Shown one piece after another: positions 56,804-64,000 of a stretch of DNA of 64,000 nt. Origin of the DNA: Streptomyces atratus. GTDB lineage: Bacteria > Actinomycetota > Actinomycetes > Streptomycetales > Streptomycetaceae. The stretch covers positions 1 to 64,000 of the forward strand of contig NZ_BMRN01000005.1 of the NCBI RefSeq assembly GCF_014648655.1, given 5' to 3'. A program made the position numbers and the translations under genes. The notes below the pieces were generated by a model. It was not told the origin of the DNA, searched no databases, and saw only the letters and a list, made by a program, of their open reading frames with translations. How positions within the stretch are numbered: position 1 is the first letter of the stretch; every line of letters begins with the position of its first letter.

Positions 56804-57634
56804 ATGTCTCGCCCGGGGAACACCACACACGTCACGGACAGCACTGACAGCGTCGACACCTCTCAGGGTGCCGATACGACGGAGGACCGATCAGATCGTG
56901 GTCAGCCGCGTCCCGGCGGGCTTGAAAACACTCGGATGCCGTCAGCAGCCGAGCGCACACGAACTCTCGTACAGAGTACCTGTTCGGCAGCACTGCTCGT
57001 CCCCGGGCTGAACGCACCCGGCTCCGATCAGCTGATGCCACTGACCAGGAACGTGGGCCCCGACGGGGATCTGTTCCTCGAACTCCCCGCTGATTCCCAG
57101 GCCGTGCGGGCCGCGACGCACGCCGAGGACGGCGAGCTGACCGCTGTGCTGGAGATCACGGACGTCGCCCCGGTCTCCGTACCGCACCGCATCCGCGGAC
57201 GCGCCTGGGTCTCGGGCCGGCTCACCACCGTACCCGGCATGTCGGGGCCCGGCCGGATGACGCTCCGGCTGGAGACGGGCGAGGCGTACGTCGACGATCT
57301 GTGTGGCGCCGAGGAGGTCGAACCCGACGAATTCCGCGACGCGGCCCCCGATCCGCTCGTCGGACACGAGGCGGAGCTGCTGCAGCATCTGCACGCGGCG
57401 CACGGCGAACAGCTGGACACACTGTGCGGGCTGCTCGGCAAGCGTGCGGCCCGTCGCTGCGCGGCCCACCGGCCCTCCGTCGTACCGCTCGCGCTGGACC
57501 GGTACGGGCTGCGTGTGCGCTTCCGCGAGGACGGGGGGTGCTTCGACGCACGCTTCGAATTCCCCGAGCCGGTGCGGGACATCGGCGAGCTGCGCCACGC
57601 CATGCACACACTCTTCGAGGCGGCGGCGCACTGA
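56804..57634 (+). CDS. DUF2470-type protein under iron-box control
   Basis: A 276-residue protein. The first 45 residues are polar and low-complexity. The middle is a split-barrel-like region (DGDLFLELPADSQAVRAATH, RIRGRAWVSGRLTTVPG). The end matches the DUF2470 module found with haem-oxygenase-like HugZ proteins (EAELLQHLHAAHGEQLDTLC, FRFEFPEPV-type ending near residue 255 and ELRHAMHTLFEAA). A role in haem or iron handling is suggested by the module and by the iron box 14 bp upstream. GAGGAG precedes the ATG. Activity is unproven. Confidence 0.82.
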   Translation: MSRPGNTTHVTDSTDSVDTSQGADTTEDRSDRGQPRPGGLENTRMPSAAERTRTLVQSTCSAALLVPGLNAPGSDQLMPLTRNVGPDGDLFLELPADSQAVRAATHAEDGELTAVLEITDVAPVSVPHRIRGRAWVSGRLTTVPGMSGPGRMTLRLETGEAYVDDLCGAEEVEPDEFRDAAPDPLVGHEAELLQHLHAAHGEQLDTLCGLLGKRAARRCAAHRPSVVPLALDRYGLRVRFREDGGCFDARFEFPEPVRDIGELRHAMHTLFEAAAH

Positions 57635-57662
57635 ACGGGAAAACGGCCCCTGCGCGTCCTCC

Positions 57663-59021
57663 TCAGTCCGCGGACGGGCCGGAGAGCCGCTCGCGGACCC
57701 GCTCCACCACATCCGCGTAGCGCGCTTCCGCGCCGTAGCGCGTGGGCTGGTAGTAGTGCTTGTCGCGTACGGCGTCCGGGGCGTACTGCTGAGTGGCGAT
57801 ACCGCCGGGGACATCGTGCGGATACACATAGCCCTGGGCATGGCCCAGCTTGGCGGCGCCCTTGTAGTGGCCGTCGCGCAGATGGGCCGGGACCGGGCCC
57901 GCGAGCCCCTTCCGTACGTCCTCCTGGGCAGCGAAGATCGCCAGCGTCGCCGCATTGGACTTGGGGGCGAGGGCCAGGGCGATCGTGGCATGGCTCAGGG
58001 TGAGCGCCGCCTCGGGGAAGCCGATCATGGCGACCGCCTGGGCGGCCGCGACAGCGGTGGGCAGTGCCGTGGGGTCGGCGAGACCGATGTCCTCACTGGC
58101 CGAGATCATCAGCCGCCGGGCGATGAACCGGGGGTCCTCCCCCGCCTCGATCATCCGGGCCAGATAGTGCAGCGCGGCATCCACATCGGAGCCGCGGATC
58201 GACTTGATGAGCGCACTCGCCACGTCGTAGTGCTGGTCGCCGTCCCGGTCGTACTTGACGGCGGCACGGTCGACGGTCTCCTCCAGGGTCAGGAGGGTGA
58301 TCTCCTTCTCCTGTTTGGCCAGCGCCGCACCGGCCGCAGCCTCCAGCGCCGTGAGCGCCCGGCGGGCGTCGCCGCCCGCGATGCGCAGCAGATGCGCCTC
58401 GGCATCACTCGGCAGCGCCACCGCGCCGCCGAGTCCGCGCTCGTCGGTCAGGGCACGCTGCAGCAGGCCGCGCAGATCGTCGTCGGTGAGCGATTCCAGG
58501 GTGAGCAGCAGCGAGCGCGACAGCAGCGGCGAGATGATCGAGAAGTACGGATTCTCGGTGGTCGCCGCGATCAGCGTCACCCAGCGGTTCTCCACCGCCG
58601 GGAGCAGCGAGTCCTGCTGCGCCTTGGAGAAGCGGTGGATCTCGTCGAGGAAGAGGACGGTCTCCTTGCCGTAGCCGCCGGTGGCGCGGCGGGCGCCCTC
58701 GATGACGGCCCGCACTTCCTTGACGCCCGCGGTGATCGCGGAGAGCTCGACGAAGCGCTTGTTGGTTGCCTTGCTGACCACGTACGCCAGAGTCGTCTTC
58801 CCGATGCCGGGCGGGCCCCAGAGGATCACCGACGACGGGCCTGCGGGGCCGCCGTTCCCCTCGCCGACGAGGCGGCGCAGCGGCGAGCCCGGCTTGAGCA
58901 GGTGCTGCTGGCCGACGACCTCGTCGAGGGTGCGGGGACGCATCCGGACAGCCAGTGGGCTGCTGGACGGGTCCTTCTCCTGGCGGTCTTCGGCGGCTGC
59001 GGTAAAGAGGTCGGGCTCCAC
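57663..59021 (-). CDS. rarA: Replication-associated recombination protein A (MgsA/RarA)
   Basis: A 452-residue AAA+ ATPase that acts at stalled forks and binds SSB. Walker [15 protein letters not shown], Walker [18 protein letters not shown] and sensor [10 protein letters not shown] are intact. The C-terminal MgsA tetramerisation domain ([30 protein letters not shown]) is complete. It starts at GTG. It lies 69 bp downstream of the VKOR gene and ends 28 bp from the convergent DUF2470 gene. Confidence 0.95.
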   Translation of the reverse strand: MEPDLFTAAAEDRQEKDPSSSPLAVRMRPRTLDEVVGQQHLLKPGSPLRRLVGEGNGGPAGPSSVILWGPPGIGKTTLAYVVSKATNKRFVELSAITAGVKEVRAVIEGARRATGGYGKETVLFLDEIHRFSKAQQDSLLPAVENRWVTLIAATTENPYFSIISPLLSRSLLLTLESLTDDDLRGLLQRALTDERGLGGAVALPSDAEAHLLRIAGGDARRALTALEAAAGAALAKQEKEITLLTLEETVDRAAVKYDRDGDQHYDVASALIKSIRGSDVDAALHYLARMIEAGEDPRFIARRLMISASEDIGLADPTALPTAVAAAQAVAMIGFPEAALTLSHATIALALAPKSNAATLAIFAAQEDVRKGLAGPVPAHLRDGHYKGAAKLGHAQGYVYPHDVPGGIATQQYAPDAVRDKHYYQPTRYGAEARYADVVERVRERLSGPSAD

Positions 59022-59053
59022 GTTTTGAAGCCTATGTCACGGCACTGACATCC

Positions 59054-59076
59054 CTGCCGGGCCGGTCGCCCGGCAG
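59054..59076 (-). terminator. Short hairpin between VKOR gene and rarA
   Basis: CTGCCGGG and CCCGGCAG pair over 8 bp with a 7-base loop, 14 bp after the VKOR stop. Confidence 0.5.
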
Positions 59077-59090
59077 GAGCGACAGGCCGG

Positions 59091-59726
59091 TCAGCTGGTC
59101 CAGAAGTCCCACCAGCGGGTCAGGATCAGCATGCCGATGATGCCGATCCACAGGACCGGCGGCACCCAGTGGAACTCCGTCAGTCCGTTGCGCAGCCAGT
59201 TCGGCGCGGGAAGGATCCGGTGCTTGATGTTGTGCGTGGTGACATAGCAGAACATGAAGATCGTGGCGACCCAGGCCAGGCAGCACCACAGGCAGAGGGA
59301 GTTGATGTTGTAGAGCGACTGGTACTGGAGCCAGGTGCAGAAGCCGACGCCGAACAGCGTGCCGGCGTTCATCCCGAGCCAGTACCAGCTGCGGAAGCGG
59401 GCGCCGGCGAGGAGCGCCAGGCCGATGCCGATGATCACGGAGTAGGTGACCAGACCGAGCATCGGGTTCGGGAAGCCGAAGGCGGCCGCCTGCTCGCTCT
59501 TCATGATGTTGCCGCATGCGACGACCGGGTTGAGACTGCAGCCCGGTGTGAAGTTGGGGTCCTCCAGCAACTTGAACTTGTCGATGGTGATGGCCCAGGC
59601 GGCAAGGAGTCCGGCGGCGCCCGTGATCACCAGCAGCAGTGCGAATGCCCGACTGCCGCCAATGGTCCTCTTCCCGCCGTCCTCGTCCTGGTCGGAGGAG
59701 GGATGGTCAACCGCTGCAGTCGTCAT
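59091..59726 (-). CDS. Vitamin K epoxide reductase (VKOR) family membrane protein
   Basis: A 211-residue protein with four to five transmembrane segments. The active-site pair is Cys145-Leu-Trp-Cys148 and the loop cysteines are Cys63 and Cys71 (GCSLNPVVACG), the full VKOR set. In actinobacteria VKOR replaces DsbB, reoxidising a DsbA-like oxidase using menaquinone to form disulphides in secreted proteins. No DsbA is adjacent. It is divergent from the decayed ABC exporter. Confidence 0.93.
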   Translation of the reverse strand: MTTAAVDHPSSDQDEDGGKRTIGGSRAFALLLVITGAAGLLAAWAITIDKFKLLEDPNFTPGCSLNPVVACGNIMKSEQAAAFGFPNPMLGLVTYSVIIGIGLALLAGARFRSWYWLGMNAGTLFGVGFCTWLQYQSLYNINSLCLWCCLAWVATIFMFCYVTTHNIKHRILPAPNWLRNGLTEFHWVPPVLWIGIIGMLILTRWWDFWTS

Positions 59727-59874
59727 ATCGCCGTTCCGTCAGTGAGTGGCCTGCTGGGCACGGTCATTGTGCCGCACCGCACCACTGGTCTTCTGTTCGA
59801 TGGACATAAAGGTGTACGCAAAGGTCTGCGCACGCCCTGTACGGAACCCTCGGGTCCGCGAGACGCTCCGGACC

Positions 59875-60735
59875 GTGGCTGGACTTGTGGTGGAGGTGCG
59901 CGGCCTGCGCAAGCGCTACGGCGAAGTGACCGCGGTCGACTGCCTGGACCTGGGCATCCGGCAGGGCGAGGTGTTCGCAATCCTCGGACCGAACGGGGCC
60001 GGGAAGAGCACGACCGTCGAAATCCTGCAAGGCCATCGCAGCCGCGACGGAGGGACCGTGTCGGTGCTCGGCGTGGTCCCGGCTTCTGCCGACCGCCGTC
60101 GGCGTTCCCGGGTCGGAACCGTCTGGCAGGATGAATCCGCGCCTGCCGAGTTGACGGTGTGCGGGACGGTGACGCACTTCGCCCGCCACTACCCGGGGCC
60201 GCGCGACTGCGAGCACGTCATCGCGCTGGCGGACCTGGAGCAGAAGGCCGGCCCCCTCATCAAGGAGCTCTCCGGCGGCCGGCGGCGCCGTCTCGATGTG
60301 GCGCTCGGCGTGATCGGCTCCCCCGAACTCCTGCTGGTCGACGAGCCGACCACGGGTTTCGCCCCGGGGCCCGCCGACGGTTCTGGGAGTTGATACGGCT
60401 CCTCGCCCAGGAGGGTACGACGATCGTGCTCACCACGCGCTCTCTGGAGGAGGCCCAGGCGCTGGCCGACCGGCTCACCGTCGTCTCCGCGGAAAAGCTG
60501 AAAAGGTGATCGCCGAGGGCGAACCCGCCGCTCTGCGCGAGCAGTCCGGCACCCAAGCCACCGTCGAGTGGACGGAGCCGACGGAACCCCGCGCTCGGAG
60601 CGTACGCCGACCCCGACCCGTACGGTCGCCGGTCTGATCGGCCGCTTCGACGGCGAGATCCCCGGTCTGCGGGTCACCCGCCCCACGCTGGAGGACGTCC
60701 ATCTGCGGCTCACTGGACAGAAGCCGGCCCGATGA
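59875..60735 (+). pseudogene. ABC transporter ATP-binding protein, frameshifted
   Basis: The N-terminal part is intact (LVVEVRGLRKRYGEVTAVDC, Walker A LGPNGAGKST, signature LIKELSGGRRRRLDVALG, Walker B LLLVDEPTTGF). The frame then breaks at about 60365, where CCCCGGGGCCCG looks like a lost G: the +1 frame continues ARRRFWELIRLLAQEGTTIV. A second break lies near 60500 (AEKLKR then VIAEGEPAALREQSG in a new frame). A third near 60580 restores TVAGLIGRFDGEIPGLRV to the stop at 60735. Three separate lesions make sequencing error unlikely as the sole cause. The start is uncertain (GTG at 59875 or 59887). Confidence 0.78.
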
Positions 60736-60962
60736 CCGCGGTCACATCCCGGTCGACGCACAAGGACGGGCCGGCGGCGCTGCCCGGCATGTGGGGAATC
60801 GGTCTGCGGTGTGGCGCGCTGGAGCTGAAACGGTTCTTCCGCCAGCGCTGGGCGGGGAGCCGGGAGTACGGGAAGGTCGCGCTGGTGCTGGGAGCCCGGT
60901 GCGTCGGCGGTCCGGTGCTGCGCCTGCTGACCTTCCGCCGGCAGGACCGGCGCGACGGCTGA
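60732..60962 (+). pseudogene. ABC-2 type permease with internal deletion
   Basis: A 76-residue open frame overlaps the ATPase end by 4 bp, as a permease partner would. The first 40 residues (LPGMWGIGLRCGALELKRFF) match the cytoplasmic start of ABC-2 permeases. The rest (EYGKVALVLGARCVGGPVLR) looks like the last transmembrane helix and tail. The intervening roughly 150–200 residues with the other helices are absent. It cannot form a working channel. Confidence 0.7.
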
Positions 60963-60988
60963 CCGGGGTGGGCCGGTGAGCCCTGCGC

Positions 60989-61038
60989 TCCCGGTCGCCG
61001 GACGGGCCGGTGTTCCCGTCCGTCCGGCGACCGGGAGA
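60989..61038 (-). terminator. Strong hairpin terminator of hisS
   Basis: A perfect 18-bp stem, CTCCCGGTCGCCGGACGG and its complement, with a 14-base loop. It begins 3 bp after the hisS stop and also blocks read-through from the opposing pseudogenes. Confidence 0.85.
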
Positions 61039-61040
61039 CT

Positions 61041-62303
61041 CTAGGCCAGGCGCCCGCGGATCGCCTCGGCCACGTCCGGCAGGGGTACCGCCGTCTGCTC
61101 GCCGGACTCCATGTCCTTGAGCTGGACGACGCCCTCGGCCAGGTCCCGCTCACCCGCGACGATCGTGAACCGCGCCCCCGACCGGTTCGCGCTCTTCATC
61201 GCACCCTTGAGGCCGCGGTTCCCGTACGCGAAGTCCGCCGCCACACCCTCGCGGCGCAGCTGCGTGACGATCCCGAAGAGCACCCGCCGGGCCTCTTCGC
61301 CGAGCGGTACCGCGAAGACGCTGGTGGCCGCGGGCAGTTCGAGCTCGATGCCCTCCGCCTCCAGCGCGAGCACCGTACGGTCCACGCCGAGCGCCCAGCC
61401 GACCGACGGGAGCGCCGGGCCGCCGATCATCTCGGAGAGGCCGTCGTAGCGACCGCCGCCGCCCACAGCGGACTGCGAGCCGAGTCCGTCGTGGACGAAC
61501 TCGAAGGTGGTGCGGGTGTAGTAGTCGAGGCCGCGGACGAGTTTTTCGTCGTCCTCGTACACGACGCCGGCGGCGGTCAGCAGTTCGCGGACCTCCTCGT
61601 GGTACGCCTTGCACGCGTCGCACAGATAGTCGCGCAGCACCGGAGCGCCGACCAGCTGCTTCTGCACCTCGGGGCGCTTGTCGTCGAGGACCCGCAGCGG
61701 GTTGAGCTCGATGCGGCGGCGGGTGTCGTCGTCGAGGTCGAGGTCGCGCAGGAACTCCTGGAGCGCGTCCCGGTAGACGGGGCGGCACTCCTTGTCGCCA
61801 AGCGAGTTGAGCAGGATGCGGAAGTTCTGCAGACCCAGCGTGCGATACGCCTGGTCGGCCAGGATGATCAGCTCGGCGTCCAGCGCCGGGTCCTCGGCAC
61901 CGATCGCCTCGGCACCGACCTGCGAGAAGTGCCGGTAGCGGCCCTTCTGCGGGCGCTCGTAGCGGTAGTACGAGCCGGAGTACCAGAGCTTCACGGGCAG
62001 GTTGCCGAGCTTGTGGAGGTTGGCCTCCAGCGCGGCTCGCAGCACGGACGCGGTGCCCTCGGGGCGCAGCGCCAGCTGGGAGCCGCCCTTGGTGGTGAGG
62101 GTGTACATCTCCTTGGTGACGATGTCGGTGGACTCACCGACACCGCGCGAGAAGAGGGCGACGTCCTCGAAGCCGGGCGTCTCGATGTAGCCGTAGCCGG
62201 AGTTCTTCAGGGGTGCGGCGATCGCCTCGCGCACCGCGAGGTACTTCGCGGAGTCGGGCGGGGTCAGGTCGTACGTGCCCTTGGGGGCCTTGAAGGTGCT
62301 CAC
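61041..62303 (-). CDS. hisS: Histidyl-tRNA synthetase
   Basis: A 420-residue class II synthetase. Motif 2 region [34 protein letters not shown], and the histidine-specific [16 protein letters not shown] and GGGGRYDGL are intact; a C-terminal anticodon-binding domain follows. The GTG start was chosen where homology begins ([15 protein letters not shown]), with GAGAG upstream. It lies 13 bp after the metallohydrolase gene and is probably co-transcribed with it. Confidence 0.96.
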   Translation of the reverse strand: MSTFKAPKGTYDLTPPDSAKYLAVREAIAAPLKNSGYGYIETPGFEDVALFSRGVGESTDIVTKEMYTLTTKGGSQLALRPEGTASVLRAALEANLHKLGNLPVKLWYSGSYYRYERPQKGRYRHFSQVGAEAIGAEDPALDAELIILADQAYRTLGLQNFRILLNSLGDKECRPVYRDALQEFLRDLDLDDDTRRRIELNPLRVLDDKRPEVQKQLVGAPVLRDYLCDACKAYHEEVRELLTAAGVVYEDDEKLVRGLDYYTRTTFEFVHDGLGSQSAVGGGGRYDGLSEMIGGPALPSVGWALGVDRTVLALEAEGIELELPAATSVFAVPLGEEARRVLFGIVTQLRREGVAADFAYGNRGLKGAMKSANRSGARFTIVAGERDLAEGVVQLKDMESGEQTAVPLPDVAEAIRGRLA

Positions 62304-62316
62304 GGATTTTCTCTCG

Positions 62317-63003
62317 TCACATTCCTCGTCGGGGCGCGTCCATACCGTGCAGATACGGATTCGAGGCGCGCTCGCGGCCGATGGTCGTCTGGGGGCCGTG
62401 GCCGGACAGCACCACGGTCGAGTCGTCGAGCGGCAGGCACACACGGGCCAGCGACTCGAGCAGCTCGGCGTGGTCGCCACCGGGCAGGTCGGTGCGTCCG
62501 ACGGAGCCGGCGAAGAGCAGGTCGCCCGAGAAGAGGATCTGCGGAACATCCGCGGCCTCGGGCATCCTGAACGTCACCGACCCCTTGGTATGGCCGGGCG
62601 CATGCGCGACACCGAACTCCAGACCGGCCAGCTTCAGCTGGGCGCCGTCACTCAGTTCCTTGACGTCGTCCGGCTCCCCCACCGTCAGCTCGCCCATGAG
62701 CGGCATCCCGATGGAACGGCCGAGGGCCTTCTCCGGGTCGCTCATCATGTACCGGTCCTGCGGGTGGATCCAGGCGGGGACGTCGTGCGCACCGCACACC
62801 GGGACGACCGAGGCGACGTGGTCGATGTGGCCGTGGGTCAGTACGACGGCGACGGGCTTCAGCCGATGCTTCTTCAGCGTTTCCTCGACTCCGGATGCGG
62901 CCTGATGGCCCGGGTCGATGATCACGCACTCCTCGCCTGCGGCCGGGGCGACCAGGTAACAGTTGGTCCCCCAGGCCCCGGCGGGGAACCCGGCAATGAG
63001 CAC
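62317..63003 (-). CDS. MBL-fold metallohydrolase (glyoxalase II-like)
   Basis: A 228-residue metallo-beta-lactamase-fold enzyme. The metal motif is THGHIDH (His57, His59, Asp61, His62), with [27 protein letters not shown] and LSGHGPQTT supplying the remaining ligands. This pattern matches hydroxyacylglutathione hydrolase-like proteins; in actinomycetes the thiol partner may be mycothiol. The substrate is not known. It starts at GTG, divergent from the cyclophilin gene, and precedes hisS, a conserved pairing. Confidence 0.92.
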   Translation of the reverse strand: MLIAGFPAGAWGTNCYLVAPAAGEECVIIDPGHQAASGVEETLKKHRLKPVAVVLTHGHIDHVASVVPVCGAHDVPAWIHPQDRYMMSDPEKALGRSIGMPLMGELTVGEPDDVKELSDGAQLKLAGLEFGVAHAPGHTKGSVTFRMPEAADVPQILFSGDLLFAGSVGRTDLPGGDHAELLESLARVCLPLDDSTVVLSGHGPQTTIGRERASNPYLHGMDAPRRGM

Positions 63004-63151
63004 GATCGTCCTTAATGGTCGTCCGACGATGGATTGCGACTGAGAAGGTCGCGGCAGTTCAGAGCCTACCGGCGCTCCTCATTCCACAGCTAACCCATAT
63101 ACGGTACGGGCAGCCCAGGCCTCATCACACGACCTACAAGGAGATCACCCG

Positions 63152-63940
63152 GTGGTCAGCAGCGATCAGCGGCGGCGGCAGCTCGCCAGGGAGAAGTTCG
63201 AGCGGCAGCAGCAGCGCCGGGAGGAGGCCCGCCGCAGGACGAGGCGTCTGACGGTCGTCATCGCGTCCGTGGTGGCCGTGGCGGCGATCGTCGGGGTGGG
63301 CTCGTATCTCGCCCTCGACGGCGACGGCAAGAAGGACAAGAGCGACGCGGCCGCGAGCGCGAGCCCGTCGGCCTCGCCGTCGGCGAGCGAGAGCAGCGCG
63401 CCCGAGCCCGCGCTGAAGATCGACAAAAAGGCGAAGTACACGATGTCGCTCAAGACGAGCCAGGGCGACATCGGGTTCACGATGGACGCGGCGAAGACAC
63501 CGCACACCACGAACTCCTTCAAGTCACTGGCCGACAAGGGCTTCTTCGACGGTACGAAGTGTCACAGGCTGACCACGCAGGGCATTTTCGTCCTGCAGTG
63601 CGGTGACCCCAAGGGCGACGGCACGGGCGGCCCCGGCTACACGATCCCGGACGAGAACCTGACCGCGCTGGGCAAGGCGGGCAAGGACGGCACGGTGACC
63701 TATCCGGCGGGCACGGTGGCGATGGCGAACACCGGCCAGGCGCACACCGGTGGCAGCCAGTTCTTCCTGGTGTACAAGGACAGCAAACTGCCGCCCACCT
63801 ACACACCGTTCGGCACGATGGACGATGCGTCGCTGAAGGCGGTCAAGGACATCGGTGCGGCTGGTGTGGCCGGCGGTGCGGCCGACGGTGCGCCGAAGAA
63901 GGCCGTGAACATCTCGAAGGCCGCTGTCGACAAGTCGTGA
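63152..63940 (+). CDS. Membrane-anchored peptidyl-prolyl cis-trans isomerase (cyclophilin)
   Basis: A 262-residue protein. A very basic N terminus (QRRREEARRRTRRL) precedes one transmembrane helix (VVIASVVAVAAIVGVGSYLAL). A Ser/Ala/Pro linker and an extracellular cyclophilin domain follow (TSQGDIGFTMD, GFFDGTKCHRLT, QCGDPKGDGTGGPGY, GSQFFLVY). The catalytic Arg position following Phe in typical cyclophilins (FHR) is here CHRLT. It should assist folding of exported proteins. The GTG start has AAGGAG 9 bp upstream. Confidence 0.93.
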   Translation: MVSSDQRRRQLAREKFERQQQRREEARRRTRRLTVVIASVVAVAAIVGVGSYLALDGDGKKDKSDAAASASPSASPSASESSAPEPALKIDKKAKYTMSLKTSQGDIGFTMDAAKTPHTTNSFKSLADKGFFDGTKCHRLTTQGIFVLQCGDPKGDGTGGPGYTIPDENLTALGKAGKDGTVTYPAGTVAMANTGQAHTGGSQFFLVYKDSKLPPTYTPFGTMDDASLKAVKDIGAAGVAGGAADGAPKKAVNISKAAVDKS

Positions 63941-64000
63941 CGCGGCCGGACCGGGTCGGCCGGCGGTGACGACGAAGGGCGGGCCGGATTATTTTCGGCC

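Noticed and set aside
60732..60962. A genuine small membrane protein of 76 residues
   Set aside because: It overlaps the frameshifted ATPase exactly as an ABC-2 permease would, and its two ends match permease ends; a deleted permease explains it better.

Overview
The window is a 64 kb piece of a high-GC actinomycete chromosome, almost certainly Streptomyces. It carries bldD, the actinobacterial integration host factor gene mihF, an rpoZ–gmk–mihF–pyr block, and a long aro–alaS–rpsD–hisS block whose order matches, from memory, the conserved core of the Streptomyces coelicolor chromosome. GTG starts, 4-bp start/stop overlaps, a sugar ABC importer without its own ATPase and long GC-rich hairpin terminators all fit that genus. 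No rRNA, tRNA, CRISPR array, prophage or complete insertion sequence was seen.

Region 1 (1–10409, + strand) is an accessory catabolic operon. It begins inside a gene for a parallel beta-helix protein that is cut by the window edge. It continues with a Gfo/Idh/MocA dehydrogenase, a CUT1-type sugar importer (lipoprotein and two permeases), an NAD-dependent epimerase-like protein, a DHDPS/aldolase-like enzyme, a 2-hydroxyacid dehydrogenase and a fumarylacetoacetase-fold hydrolase. Together these look like uptake and non-phosphorylative breakdown of a sugar acid or modified sugar; the substrate is unknown. A 79-bp MITE-like inverted repeat lies between the last two genes.

Region 2 (10427–15293, - strand) holds a DavB-like amino-acid 2-monooxygenase and its DavA-like amidase, an Lrp/AsnC regulator and an aldehyde dehydrogenase, probably for basic amino-acid breakdown. 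Region 3 (15492–20285) holds a GuaB1-type GMP reductase, an orphan class I terpene synthase, a SorC-type regulator and ribulose-phosphate epimerase.

Region 4 (20602–41861) is core metabolism: rsmB, fmt, priA (with a decayed ATPase), metK, coaBC, rpoZ, gmk and mihF. It then has the pyrimidine operon pyrR-pyrB-pyrC-orf-carA-carB-pyrD-pyrF under a likely PyrR-binding leader. Divergent bldD, nusB and efp follow.

Region 5 (41864–54677, - strand) is a long run: efp, an M24 peptidase-like gene, a P-loop gene, aroQ, an in-frame aroK–aroB ORF, aroC, aroE, mltG, ruvX, alaS and two small genes for membrane-associated proteins. Region 6 (54891–64000) has two decayed loci: an NTPase-type regulator remnant, and an ABC-2 exporter with frameshifts and an internal deletion. 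Between and around them lie rpsD, an iron-box-controlled DUF2470 gene, rarA, a VKOR gene, hisS, a metallo-beta-lactamase-fold hydrolase gene and a membrane-anchored cyclophilin gene.
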